Shown here piece by piece: positions 1 through 5,225 of a stretch of DNA of 5,823 bases. The DNA is taken from the NCBI GenBank assembly GCA_028712575.1, contig JAQTPU010000058.1:1-5823 (forward strand), given 5' to 3'. The notes below the pieces were generated by a model that searched no databases, was not told the DNA's origin, and worked only from the letters and a program-made list of their open reading frames with translations. The position numbers and the translations under genes are program-made. Every line of letters starts with the position of its first letter. Positions within the stretch are counted from its first letter, which is position 1. The stretch is from Candidatus Iainarchaeum sp. GTDB taxonomy: Archaea; Iainarchaeota; Iainarchaeia; Iainarchaeales; GCA-2688035.

Positions 1-747
1 GCCGCGCTTTTTAGGTTTCCATGCAATCTCTGCCGCTGGATCGCTGCCCCAGACATCATTGGCAATTGCATAACCGCCTGCCTTGAGTGACTGCATGATT
101 CTTTCAGGACGCGAATCCAAGCCCCAGCCCCATGCAGGCACTACAAGAACATCAACAGGAGCCTCGTTCAAAGCGCTGATATCGCAGCAAACGCGCAGTT
201 CAACAATCCTGCCGTTTATTTTTACGCGTGGAAACCTGAAAACCCTGTTTGTAGCAAGAAGAGAGCTTGTCAGCTTGTCAAGAACTTCTCCAATGGCCTT
301 TCTTCCCGCGCGTCTGTCCCAGCGCGCAGCAGCCTTGTCCGGAGATTGTGTCTGCAAAATTCGGGACCTGTCCAAATCAGGCCTGCCGAATTTTGCATAA
401 GCTTTCCAATGCATTGGCTTTCCAGGATTTGAATTTAGCATTGAAGGCCCAATCATATAGCCTGTGTTTGAAATGCCTTTCTTCAAGGGGCTTGCCTCAA
501 GGATTGAAAGGAAAATATACCCGTTGCCGTGCCGCTTTGCCATTTCCTGAACCTCTCTCAACCATGTTTTTGTTTCCTTTCTTGAAACAGGCATCTGGCC
601 GAGCGCAAGTTCCGGAAAAACAATTGCAACAGGCTTTCCCTTATTCCTTTCAAAAGTTGTTTTGACAACTTTTGACATTGCAATAAAAGAATCAAACCTT
701 TCCTGGACAAGGCAAAAACTTATTCCGAATTTTCGCAAAATAAGCAT
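1..747 (-). CDS. Nitrilase-superfamily (carbon-nitrogen hydrolase) protein, 3' end off the window
   Basis: Translating the minus strand from the ATG at 747 gives 249 uninterrupted residues reaching base 1, so the C-terminus is missing. The protein resembles the nitrilase/amidase superfamily, which cleaves non-peptide C-N bonds with a Glu-Lys-Cys triad. The visible pattern is a first strand GISFCLVQ (residues 8-15), FPELALG (44-50) supplying Glu46, YAKFGRPD (117-124) supplying Lys119, and LRVCCD (184-189) supplying Cys187, followed by the strand VDVLVVPAW (198-206). About 68 residues separate the presumed Lys and Cys, more than is usual, so there seems to be an Arg/Lys-rich insertion around residues 135-170. 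The ATG at 747 is preferred because it includes the first strand and an in-frame TAG lies 15 bases upstream of the start's preceding codon; the later Met at residue 24 would remove that strand. Family assignment is fairly safe, but the substrate is unknown. The gene is divergent from trpS. Confidence 0.72.
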   Translation of the reverse strand, partial: MLILRKFGISFCLVQERFDSFIAMSKVVKTTFERNKGKPVAIVFPELALGQMPVSRKETKTWLREVQEMAKRHGNGYIFLSILEASPLKKGISNTGYMIGPSMLNSNPGKPMHWKAYAKFGRPDLDRSRILQTQSPDKAAARWDRRAGRKAIGEVLDKLTSSLLATNRVFRFPRVKINGRIVELRVCCDISALNEAPVDVLVVPAWGWGLDSRPERIMQSLKAGGYAIANDVWGSDPAAEIAWKPKKRG

Positions 748-770
748 GCAAATAAAATGACACTAAATGT

Positions 771-776
771 TTTAAA
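771..776. promoter_or_regulatory. Palindromic TATA-like box shared by divergent genes
   Basis: The 58-base spacer between the nitrilase-like gene and trpS contains TTTAAA, which reads the same on both strands. Its centre lies 26.5 bases from the minus-strand ATG at 747 and 32.5 bases from the plus-strand ATG at 806. Archaeal TATA boxes usually sit about 26 bases before the transcription start. By inference the leftward message would be leaderless and the trpS message would have a leader of roughly six bases. No Shine-Dalgarno sequence is seen before either start, which agrees with this. The rest of the spacer shows no other obvious element. Confidence 0.5.
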
Positions 777-805
777 CCTGTTTTTCTATTAGTTTATCTG
801 GTTTT

Positions 806-1888
806 ATGCCTGAAAAAATCGATGCCTGGGGAAATGAAGCCGTTACTGATTACGAGCACGTCTTTAAGGAATTCGGCCTCAAAAAGTTTCCTGAGGCGCT
901 TGCAAAAAAGCTCGAGCACAGGTTTTTCGAGAGAGGCATAATAATTGCGCACAGGGATTTTGAAAAAATTTTTGAATGCATTGAAAAGAAAAAGCCATTC
1001 ATCAACATGACAGGAATTGCAAGTTCAGGCCATTTGCATCTGGGGCACAAGGCGGATATTGATTTTTTCAGGTTCTTCAAGGAACGCGGGGCAAAAAATT
1101 TGTTTGCTTTCACTGACTTGGATGCCTATTGCAGCAGGGAAAAAATCCAGACTTTGCAGGAGGCAAAAAAATTCGCAGTGGAAAACATTGCAGATGCGCT
1201 TGCCTTGGGTTTGGGAGAAGAGGATATTTACGTGCAGAGCAAAAGGCCTGCCATTTATTATTCGCTTGCATTTGAAATAAGCAAAAAAATAACTGCTGCA
1301 ACAAATAAGGCAATTTATGGTGAAATTGATTTGGGAAAAATTTCCGCAAACTTATTGCAATATTCTGATATTTTGCACGGGCAATTGCCCGAGTTTTTCG
1401 GAAAAATGCCTTCAATAACAGGCATTGGATTAGACCAGGACCCGCATGCACGTTCAGTAAGGGATGTTGTAAAGAGGCTGCCTTACAATATGGAAATGCC
1501 TTCATTTATTTATTTCAAGCATCAAAGCGGATTGACTGAAACAGGAAAAATGTCCTCGAGAAATCCTGACACAGCGATTTTTTTGAACGATTCCGCAAAG
1601 GAAGTTGAAAGGAAAATACAAAAGGCTTTTACTGGCGGAAGAAATACCCTTGAGGAGCACAGGAAGCTTGGAGGTGTCCTTGAAGCTGACAAGGTTTATG
1701 AACTGCTTCTCTTTCATTATCCCAACAGCAAAGAACTGCAGCGCATAGCAGAAGATTTCAGAAGCGGGAAACTCCTGTCAAGGGAAATGAAGCAGATTGC
1801 AATAGAATTTTTTTCTGGCTTTTTGAAGGAGCACCAGAGAAAGGCAAAGGAATTCCTGCCAAAAGCACAGAAAATTGTTTTTGGCTGA
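806..1888 (+). CDS. trpS: Tryptophanyl-tRNA synthetase, archaeal/eukaryotic type
   Basis: This 360-residue class Ic aminoacyl-tRNA synthetase charges tRNA-Trp with tryptophan in the cytoplasm, using ATP. The N-terminus (DAWGNEAVTDY, residues 6-16, then FG at 23-24) matches the lead-in typical of archaeal TrpRS. The HIGH-type ATP site is SSGHLHLGH at 73-81. The segment GLDQDPHARSVRD (208-220) is the TrpRS hallmark and argues against TyrRS. The KMSKS loop is KMSSR at 248-252, followed by NPDTAIFLND. FTGGRNTLEEHRKLGG (275-290) and the C-terminal helices also match the family. The length is slightly below the usual 370-385 residues. The last residue of the KMSKS-type loop is Arg rather than the common Ser. 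The start at 806 has a TATA-like box upstream and no Shine-Dalgarno sequence. It is a single-gene rightward unit whose stop abuts the stop of the next, leftward gene. Confidence 0.95.
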   Translation: MPEKIDAWGNEAVTDYEHVFKEFGLKKFPEALAKKLEHRFFERGIIIAHRDFEKIFECIEKKKPFINMTGIASSGHLHLGHKADIDFFRFFKERGAKNLFAFTDLDAYCSREKIQTLQEAKKFAVENIADALALGLGEEDIYVQSKRPAIYYSLAFEISKKITAATNKAIYGEIDLGKISANLLQYSDILHGQLPEFFGKMPSITGIGLDQDPHARSVRDVVKRLPYNMEMPSFIYFKHQSGLTETGKMSSRNPDTAIFLNDSAKEVERKIQKAFTGGRNTLEEHRKLGGVLEADKVYELLLFHYPNSKELQRIAEDFRSGKLLSREMKQIAIEFFSGFLKEHQRKAKEFLPKAQKIVFG

Positions 1889-2311
1889 CTATTTTTTCAG
1901 GGGCTTTGGAAGCCCTATTTCGACTATTTCTGAACCTGATTTTTCCCTTAACTGCTCTACAAGCTCGTCATAAAAAAGGTTGTTCTGTTTCACAAGAAAA
2001 ATCTTGTCAATCAGCTTGAGCTGGGCCATCTGGATTATCTTGTTTTCAGTTGCGCCCCATTCCTCTATGTCGAAGCATTTTTTCCTTCTTTTTACAAAAT
2101 ACTTCCTAAGCATCTGCATGAGCACATTTCCCGCGGCAATGTCCGATGCCGCGAATCCGAACTGGCCGTGCATAAAGCCCTTGTCTATTACGAGAAGCAG
2201 GAATATTTCTTCCGCGGCATTTGGAATTTTTTCAAGGAATTCGGCATTGCTTTCCTGTTTTGAAAGGATTGGAATCAGGATGCGCATTCCGGTTTTTTCT
2301 TCTTTAACCAT
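1889..2311 (-). CDS. Small universal-stress-protein-like (HUP fold) protein
   Basis: The 140-residue product looks like a single Rossmann-like alpha/beta domain of the USP/HUP type. It has a first strand RILIPIL (10-16), a second strand EIFLLLVID (35-43), a central helix-rich part (55-75), then FDIEEWGATENKIIQMAQLKLIDKIFLV (80-107), which resembles the USP pattern of a strand, a Gly turn, a helix and a strand in which the A-x-x-x-x-x-D residues fall. The nucleotide-binding G-x2-G-x9-G-S/T motif is absent: after the strand the sequence reads VKQNNLFYDELVEQL. It is therefore unlikely to bind ATP in the classical way. The start at 2311 is supported by GGGG six bases upstream; Met9 is an alternative. 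It lies 11 bases after the winged-helix gene and probably shares its transcript. Its stop codon (1889-1891) directly abuts the trpS stop. Function is unknown, and the fold assignment is from pattern only. Confidence 0.6.
   Translation of the reverse strand: MVKEEKTGMRILIPILSKQESNAEFLEKIPNAAEEIFLLLVIDKGFMHGQFGFAASDIAAGNVLMQMLRKYFVKRRKKCFDIEEWGATENKIIQMAQLKLIDKIFLVKQNNLFYDELVEQLREKSGSEIVEIGLPKPLKK
1892..1897 (+). terminator. Possible T-run terminator for trpS
   Basis: A run of six T begins three bases after the trpS TGA. Archaeal RNA polymerase commonly terminates at U-rich stretches without needing a hairpin, so this is a plausible termination point. The same bases encode the two C-terminal lysines of the opposing gene, so the element sits inside coding sequence on the other strand. 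No convincing stem precedes it. Confidence 0.35.
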
Positions 2312-2317
2312 TTTTTT

Positions 2318-2321
2318 CCCC
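2318..2321 (-). promoter_or_regulatory. G-run ribosome binding site
   Basis: On the minus strand GGGG stands six bases before the ATG at 2311, between the stop of the upstream gene and this start. It could pair with the CCUCC of 16S rRNA by including G-U pairs. It favours the start at 2311 over the internal Met eight codons later. Confidence 0.4.
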
Positions 2322-2322
2322 G

Positions 2323-3084
2323 TTACTTTACATAAGTGTATTGGCCTTTCTTTTTCTCGATTATTTCCCCGTCTTCCTTCAGGAATTCGCAGACAATCCT
2401 TGCAAGGACTGTGTTTACAGCCGCCTTTTCGGCAAGTTCCTCGAAGGAAATTGTTTTGTTTGCATTGATTATCCCAAGAAAAACAGGCCTGTATTTCATG
2501 AGAAGCTCTGTTTCAATGATGTAGTAATTTCCGTCAAAGCTTTTTATGCCGGAAATCCTGCCGTCCTTTATTGCATCCTTCAGCTCATAGGAAAGGATTT
2601 CGGCTTTTTTCCTGTCAGTGCAGACAAGCAGGCCGTCTTTTTCCAGGCAGTATTCGCTTATGGGCTTATTCTGCAAGGCAGTTGTTTCAGAATCCTTTTT
2701 TTTTAAGGCTGCAATCTTGTAAACGGGCTTTTTGTATTTGTCGCTAAGCTTGAATGCAAAAACCTTGCCTTCTTTGAGCATTTCTTTGAAATAATCGGCT
2801 TCTTTCTGGCTTAATAATTTTTCAAACCTTCCCTCGACGCGGTCTGAAAGCCTTTTTTCCCCCAGCATTGCCAGGATTTTGGATTCCATTCCAAGGGCGT
2901 CATTGCCGGGCTTTTTTGCCTCGATTTTTTTCTCCTTTTCCGGAAGAGGCTCTTTTTCAGCAAGCGCAAAAACACCGCCCCTTATTTTTATTATTTCAAA
3001 ATCAGATTCCGGGTTCAGGCCAAGCTCTTTCAGCTGTTCCAAGGAAAAAGCCTTTGCAATGTCCCTGCCTTTGAGAATAAGCAT
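2323..3084 (-). CDS. Unrecognised 253-residue protein with internal repeat and winged-helix-like C-terminus
   Basis: I do not recognise a named family. The N-terminus (residues 1-43) is a small globular segment with the strands FEIIKIRGG and VFALAEK. It is followed by a charged, probably flexible linker rich in Lys, Glu and Pro (44-62). Two similar units follow. One is around 93-127, with LKEGKVFAFK and a later VYKIAAL. The other is around 158-194, with IKDGRISGIK and a later YYIIETEL. Both share the order helix, acidic-G-Lys/Arg turn, strand, Asp, and Tyr-x-Ile strand. The C-terminus (about 195-252) looks like a winged helix: KYRPVFLGIINANK, then FEELAEKAAVNTVLARIVCEFLKEDGEI, then a short wing KKKGQYTYV. 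There is no signal peptide or membrane segment, so it is probably cytoplasmic. A DNA- or RNA-binding regulator is possible but unproven. It is probably co-transcribed with the USP-like gene 11 bases downstream. Confidence 0.75.
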   Translation of the reverse strand: MLILKGRDIAKAFSLEQLKELGLNPESDFEIIKIRGGVFALAEKEPLPEKEKKIEAKKPGNDALGMESKILAMLGEKRLSDRVEGRFEKLLSQKEADYFKEMLKEGKVFAFKLSDKYKKPVYKIAALKKKDSETTALQNKPISEYCLEKDGLLVCTDRKKAEILSYELKDAIKDGRISGIKSFDGNYYIIETELLMKYRPVFLGIINANKTISFEELAEKAAVNTVLARIVCEFLKEDGEIIEKKKGQYTYVK

Positions 3085-3088
3085 TTAA

Positions 3089-3093
3089 CCCCC
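3089..3093 (-). promoter_or_regulatory. GGGGG ribosome binding site
   Basis: The minus strand reads GGGGG four bases before the ATG at 3084. The same pentamer precedes the KaiC-like gene at 4487. It is offered as the Shine-Dalgarno equivalent and supports the chosen start. Confidence 0.4.
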
Positions 3094-3107
3094 ATAAGAG
3101 GTTCCAT

Positions 3108-3120
3108 AAAAATATTAATA
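3108..3120 (-). promoter_or_regulatory. AT-rich promoter or terminator element
   Basis: The 43-base gap between the SdpI-family gene and the 253-residue gene contains an unbroken A/T stretch which on the minus strand includes TATTAATA followed by five T. It could be a TATA box placing transcription start near 3085-3090, a T-run terminator for the upstream genes, or both. If transcription starts that late the GGGGG motif would be at or before the 5' end. The two readings cannot be separated from sequence alone. Confidence 0.3.
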
Positions 3121-3127
3121 AGGCTAA

Positions 3128-3802
3128 TTAAGAGTGTTTTTTCGCGGGTTTCTGCTTTTTTGCATAAATCAGGTAGGAATAGGCAAAAGGCACAAATGCG
3201 GCAAAAAGAATCTCCGCAATTACAATAATAAACAAAAAATCCGATAAATGCCTGTAAAAAAATGCAAAAAGCCAGGTTATTGCAATTATTATGCCGAGCA
3301 GCCTGAACAGCTTTCCTCCGAATTTGTGTGTTTTTTCCCAGTTTTCATCGTCATTAAGTGCCCAGGGGGTTCTTATTCCGACAAAATAATTTCTTTTGGT
3401 TTTTTCAAGCAGGCCCCCGATTATGAAAAAAAGCACTGCAAGCGCAGGAGTCATTCCAAGGCCGATATCCATTCCATAGCCAAGGTTTACAAGGAGTGAA
3501 AGAAGCAGCACATAGAACATGAAGCAGGTGAAAAAGAAAACAAGCAAGTCATACTCTTTCTGGAAGTGCGCATAATTTTTTTTCAACGGATCTGTTTTTG
3601 GAAGGCAGACAAGCAGCAAAAAAAGCCCTATTGTAAGGCCTATGAAAAAAACAAAAAACAGTGTTTTGGACATCCAGCCGTTCGGCTCGTTCTGCATGCC
3701 CCAGTGCGAAACAAGCGTATCAGGGAGGGAAAAAAACAGGTAACCTGAAACCCCCATCATCAGGAGAATTACGAAAACTGATGCCCAGATTGTTTTTGAC
3801 AT
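3128..3802 (-). CDS. SdpI-family integral membrane protein (DUF1648 plus SdpI regions)
   Basis: The 224-residue product has about six hydrophobic segments, near residues 5-25, 47-67, 86-106, 113-131, 167-183 and 188-213, so it is a membrane protein. Between helices 1 and 2 lies LPDTLVSHWGMQNEPNGW (26-43), the DUF1648-type loop in which the potential of His-Trp-Gly and Pro-Asn-Gly-Trp is conserved. Between helices 4 and 5 lies the SdpI signature NYFVGIRTPWAL (138-149), then NWEKTHKFGGKLF (154-166). In Bacillus subtilis SdpI gives immunity to the SdpC toxin and tethers the repressor SdpR. Archaeal homologues are common but mostly uncharacterised, so that role should not be assumed. No sdpC- or sdpR-like gene is visible here. 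The C-terminal tail is lysine-rich, in line with a cytoplasmic end. The start is four bases after the stop of the KaiC-like gene, which implies co-translation. Confidence 0.88.
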   Translation of the reverse strand: MSKTIWASVFVILLMMGVSGYLFFSLPDTLVSHWGMQNEPNGWMSKTLFFVFFIGLTIGLFLLLVCLPKTDPLKKNYAHFQKEYDLLVFFFTCFMFYVLLLSLLVNLGYGMDIGLGMTPALAVLFFIIGGLLEKTKRNYFVGIRTPWALNDDENWEKTHKFGGKLFRLLGIIIAITWLFAFFYRHLSDFLFIIVIAEILFAAFVPFAYSYLIYAKKQKPAKKHS

Positions 3803-3806
3803 GGTT

Positions 3807-3810
3807 TCAC
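3807..3810 (-). promoter_or_regulatory. GTGA ribosome binding site overlapping a stop codon
   Basis: The minus strand reads AAAGTGAAACCATG here. The TGA inside GTGA is the stop codon of the KaiC-like gene, and the SdpI-family ATG follows four bases later. GTGA is part of the usual archaeal Shine-Dalgarno set. A ribosome ending the first gene would stand on the start site of the second, so translational coupling is likely. Confidence 0.5.
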
Positions 3811-4487
3811 TTTATTGTAAGGACCCTTAATCCGTTTTCAGTTATTTCAACAGGGTGCAGTTCCTCTGAATGCTTTGTTCCGCGCATTTTTATTATTGAA
3901 AGCACCCTCTGGTAATTCACTGTTTTTCTCTGCCTTCCCATCAAAATCAGGCCGTCAAACAGGAAGTCCTCTGCATTGAAGGAAATCCTGTCAAAATCAG
4001 TAAGTTTTTTTTCGCCTGTTGCAAGAAGAGTGACGCCCTGCCTGTTTATTTCCTCAAGCATTGACAATAGCTTGAGCCTGAAATCGCGCTGGTCTGCGGC
4101 AAGCAGTTCAAAGGGGGTTATTGAATCAAGCACAACCCTTTTCGGCTTTTTTGACTTTATCTCGTTCAATATCTGGTCCGGAAGCATTTCGCCGCCCTTT
4201 GCAATATTGACTTTTTTAATGGTAATCAGGCCGTTTTTTTCATACTGTTCAAGCGGCATGTTCAGGACAAACGCGAGTTCGCGGATTTTTTCAACGCTCT
4301 GCTCGGAACTGACGAAAATTCCGGGTTCCTTGTATTCCTTTGCGCCGTAATAAATGAATTCCAATGCCAGAATTGTTTTTCCAGCCCCGGGTTCGCCGCT
4401 TACAAGGACTGAAGAATTTGAAATAAAACCCTTTTTTTCAAAAACAGTGTCCAGGCCAGGAATGCCTGTTTTAATAATTCCCACCAT
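3807..4487 (-). CDS. KaiC-like single-domain RecA-family ATPase
   Basis: This 226-residue protein has one KaiC/RadA-type RecA core. It opens with the family lead-in KTGIPGLDTVF (6-16), has the Walker A loop GEPGAGKT (31-38), the post-strand acidic site VSSEQS (59-64) with Glu62 as the likely catalytic residue, the Walker B strand VVLDS (118-122), and the typical C-terminal MRGTKHSEELHPVEIT segment. Cyanobacterial KaiC has two such domains and about 520 residues, so this is a short archaeal relative and not a clock protein. Archaeal members are linked to signalling, for example control of motility or gas vesicles, and some are phosphorylated. No FlaH, GvpD or KaiA/B partner is seen. There is no signal peptide or membrane helix. 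It has its own TATA-like box and G-run binding site and is coupled to the SdpI-family gene downstream, so the ATPase may act at the membrane. Confidence 0.9.
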   Translation of the reverse strand: MVGIIKTGIPGLDTVFEKKGFISNSSVLVSGEPGAGKTILALEFIYYGAKEYKEPGIFVSSEQSVEKIRELAFVLNMPLEQYEKNGLITIKKVNIAKGGEMLPDQILNEIKSKKPKRVVLDSITPFELLAADQRDFRLKLLSMLEEINRQGVTLLATGEKKLTDFDRISFNAEDFLFDGLILMGRQRKTVNYQRVLSIIKMRGTKHSEELHPVEITENGLRVLTIK

Positions 4488-4494
4488 TAAAAAA

Positions 4495-4499
4495 CCCCC
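4495..4499 (-). promoter_or_regulatory. GGGGG ribosome binding site
   Basis: The minus strand reads GGGGG seven bases before the ATG at 4487, an ideal Shine-Dalgarno distance. It fixes the start of the KaiC-like gene and matches the pentamer ahead of the gene starting at 3084. Confidence 0.5.
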
Positions 4500-4529
4500 A
4501 AATAATTGTAATAGTAATGTATTTTTCAG

Positions 4530-4535
4530 TTTAAA
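4530..4535 (-). promoter_or_regulatory. TATA-like box for the KaiC-like/SdpI unit
   Basis: The 56-base gap after the methyltransferase contains TTTAAA with three T's before it on the minus strand. A start 26 bases from its centre would fall near 4506, leaving a leader of about 19 bases that contains the GGGGG site. The T-run of five overlapping it (4533-4537) may also help end the methyltransferase transcript. Confidence 0.45.
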
Positions 4536-4543
4536 AAGTTATT

Positions 4544-5206
4544 TTATTTTGCATTGCGGCTGAATACCATGAAGGAGTACATTGCCTTTTTTTCGCTTAC
4601 CCTTTTTTCAAGAAGCTTGTTCACATGCCTGACTGGGGTGTGAATAAGGACTTTTTTTTCAAGCTTCCAGCCTTTCATACCTGATTCAATGTCTTTTGAC
4701 CAGAGCACATGCAAATGCCCTCTTGTGTGCATGGGCGCGAATCTTGAAAATTTCCTCCAGAACCAGGCTTTTTCAAGCGGAATCGTAATGACAATTTTTT
4801 TCCTTGAAATCCTCTTCAGTTCCTTCAGCGCCTTTTTCCAGTCCGGAACATGCTCAAGCACTTCCGAACAGAGCACAAAATCAAAGCTGCCTTCCCTGAA
4901 AGGAATTGCCTCTGCGCTTGCATGCACCAGCCCGAATCCCAAAGGCGGGAGGACCTGGCCGAGGTTGTTGAAATCAAAATCCAGGCCGAAAACATTGTTT
5001 GTCTTTTCAAACGCCTTTTCAAGGTAATGGCCCTGCGCACAGCCGATGTCGGCAAAAAAATCTTTTTCTGAAAGCGAAGCTATTTCATTGAGAATGAGCT
5101 GTTCGCGCGCCTTGCTTCCAAGCAACCGGCCGCGGAAAGACCCGTAATAAAACTTCTGGTCGTTTGTAGTGTCCTTTGTTTTTACAAGGTGCCCGAAAGA
5201 GAACAT
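4544..5206 (-). CDS. Class I SAM-dependent methyltransferase (Methyltransf_11 type)
   Basis: The 220-residue product has the Rossmann-like SAM-binding core. Motif I is ADIGCAQGH (52-60), the acidic end of strand 2 is GLDFD (74-78), the motif II region ASAEAIPF (96-103) is followed by FDFVLCSEVLEHVPD (108-122), the pattern of Methyltransf_11/UbiE-like enzymes, and strand 5 is KIVITIP (137-143). Residues 144-168 carry Trp-Phe-rich and His-rich stretches (MHTRGHLHVLW) that may contact the substrate. The substrate cannot be named; small molecules, lipids or quinone-like compounds are all possible. The ATG at 5206 is chosen because a longer in-frame reading to 5335 would overlap the end of the reductase gene and lacks motif support. 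No Shine-Dalgarno sequence precedes the ATG. The gene begins 19 bases after the reductase stop and is probably in the same transcript. Confidence 0.85.
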   Translation of the reverse strand: MFSFGHLVKTKDTTNDQKFYYGSFRGRLLGSKAREQLILNEIASLSEKDFFADIGCAQGHYLEKAFEKTNNVFGLDFDFNNLGQVLPPLGFGLVHASAEAIPFREGSFDFVLCSEVLEHVPDWKKALKELKRISRKKIVITIPLEKAWFWRKFSRFAPMHTRGHLHVLWSKDIESGMKGWKLEKKVLIHTPVRHVNKLLEKRVSEKKAMYSFMVFSRNAK

Positions 5207-5225
5207 ACTTAACGCTTCGAAAAAA

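Noticed and set aside
83..665. Two overlapping plus-strand open readings at 83-400 and 267-665
   Set aside because: They lie opposite the nitrilase-like gene, which has a recognisable catalytic pattern. Their own translations show no domain-like pattern.
1110..1717. Minus-strand open readings inside trpS
   Set aside because: The plus strand carries all TrpRS motifs through this stretch, so these are shadows of the real gene.
3128..3802. A toxin-immunity locus like sdpC-sdpI-sdpR
   Set aside because: Only the SdpI-family protein is recognisable. No secreted toxin gene and no ArsR-type repressor flank it.
3807..4487. A circadian clock KaiC gene
   Set aside because: Only one RecA domain of 226 residues is present, against two in clock KaiC, and no KaiA or KaiB is nearby.
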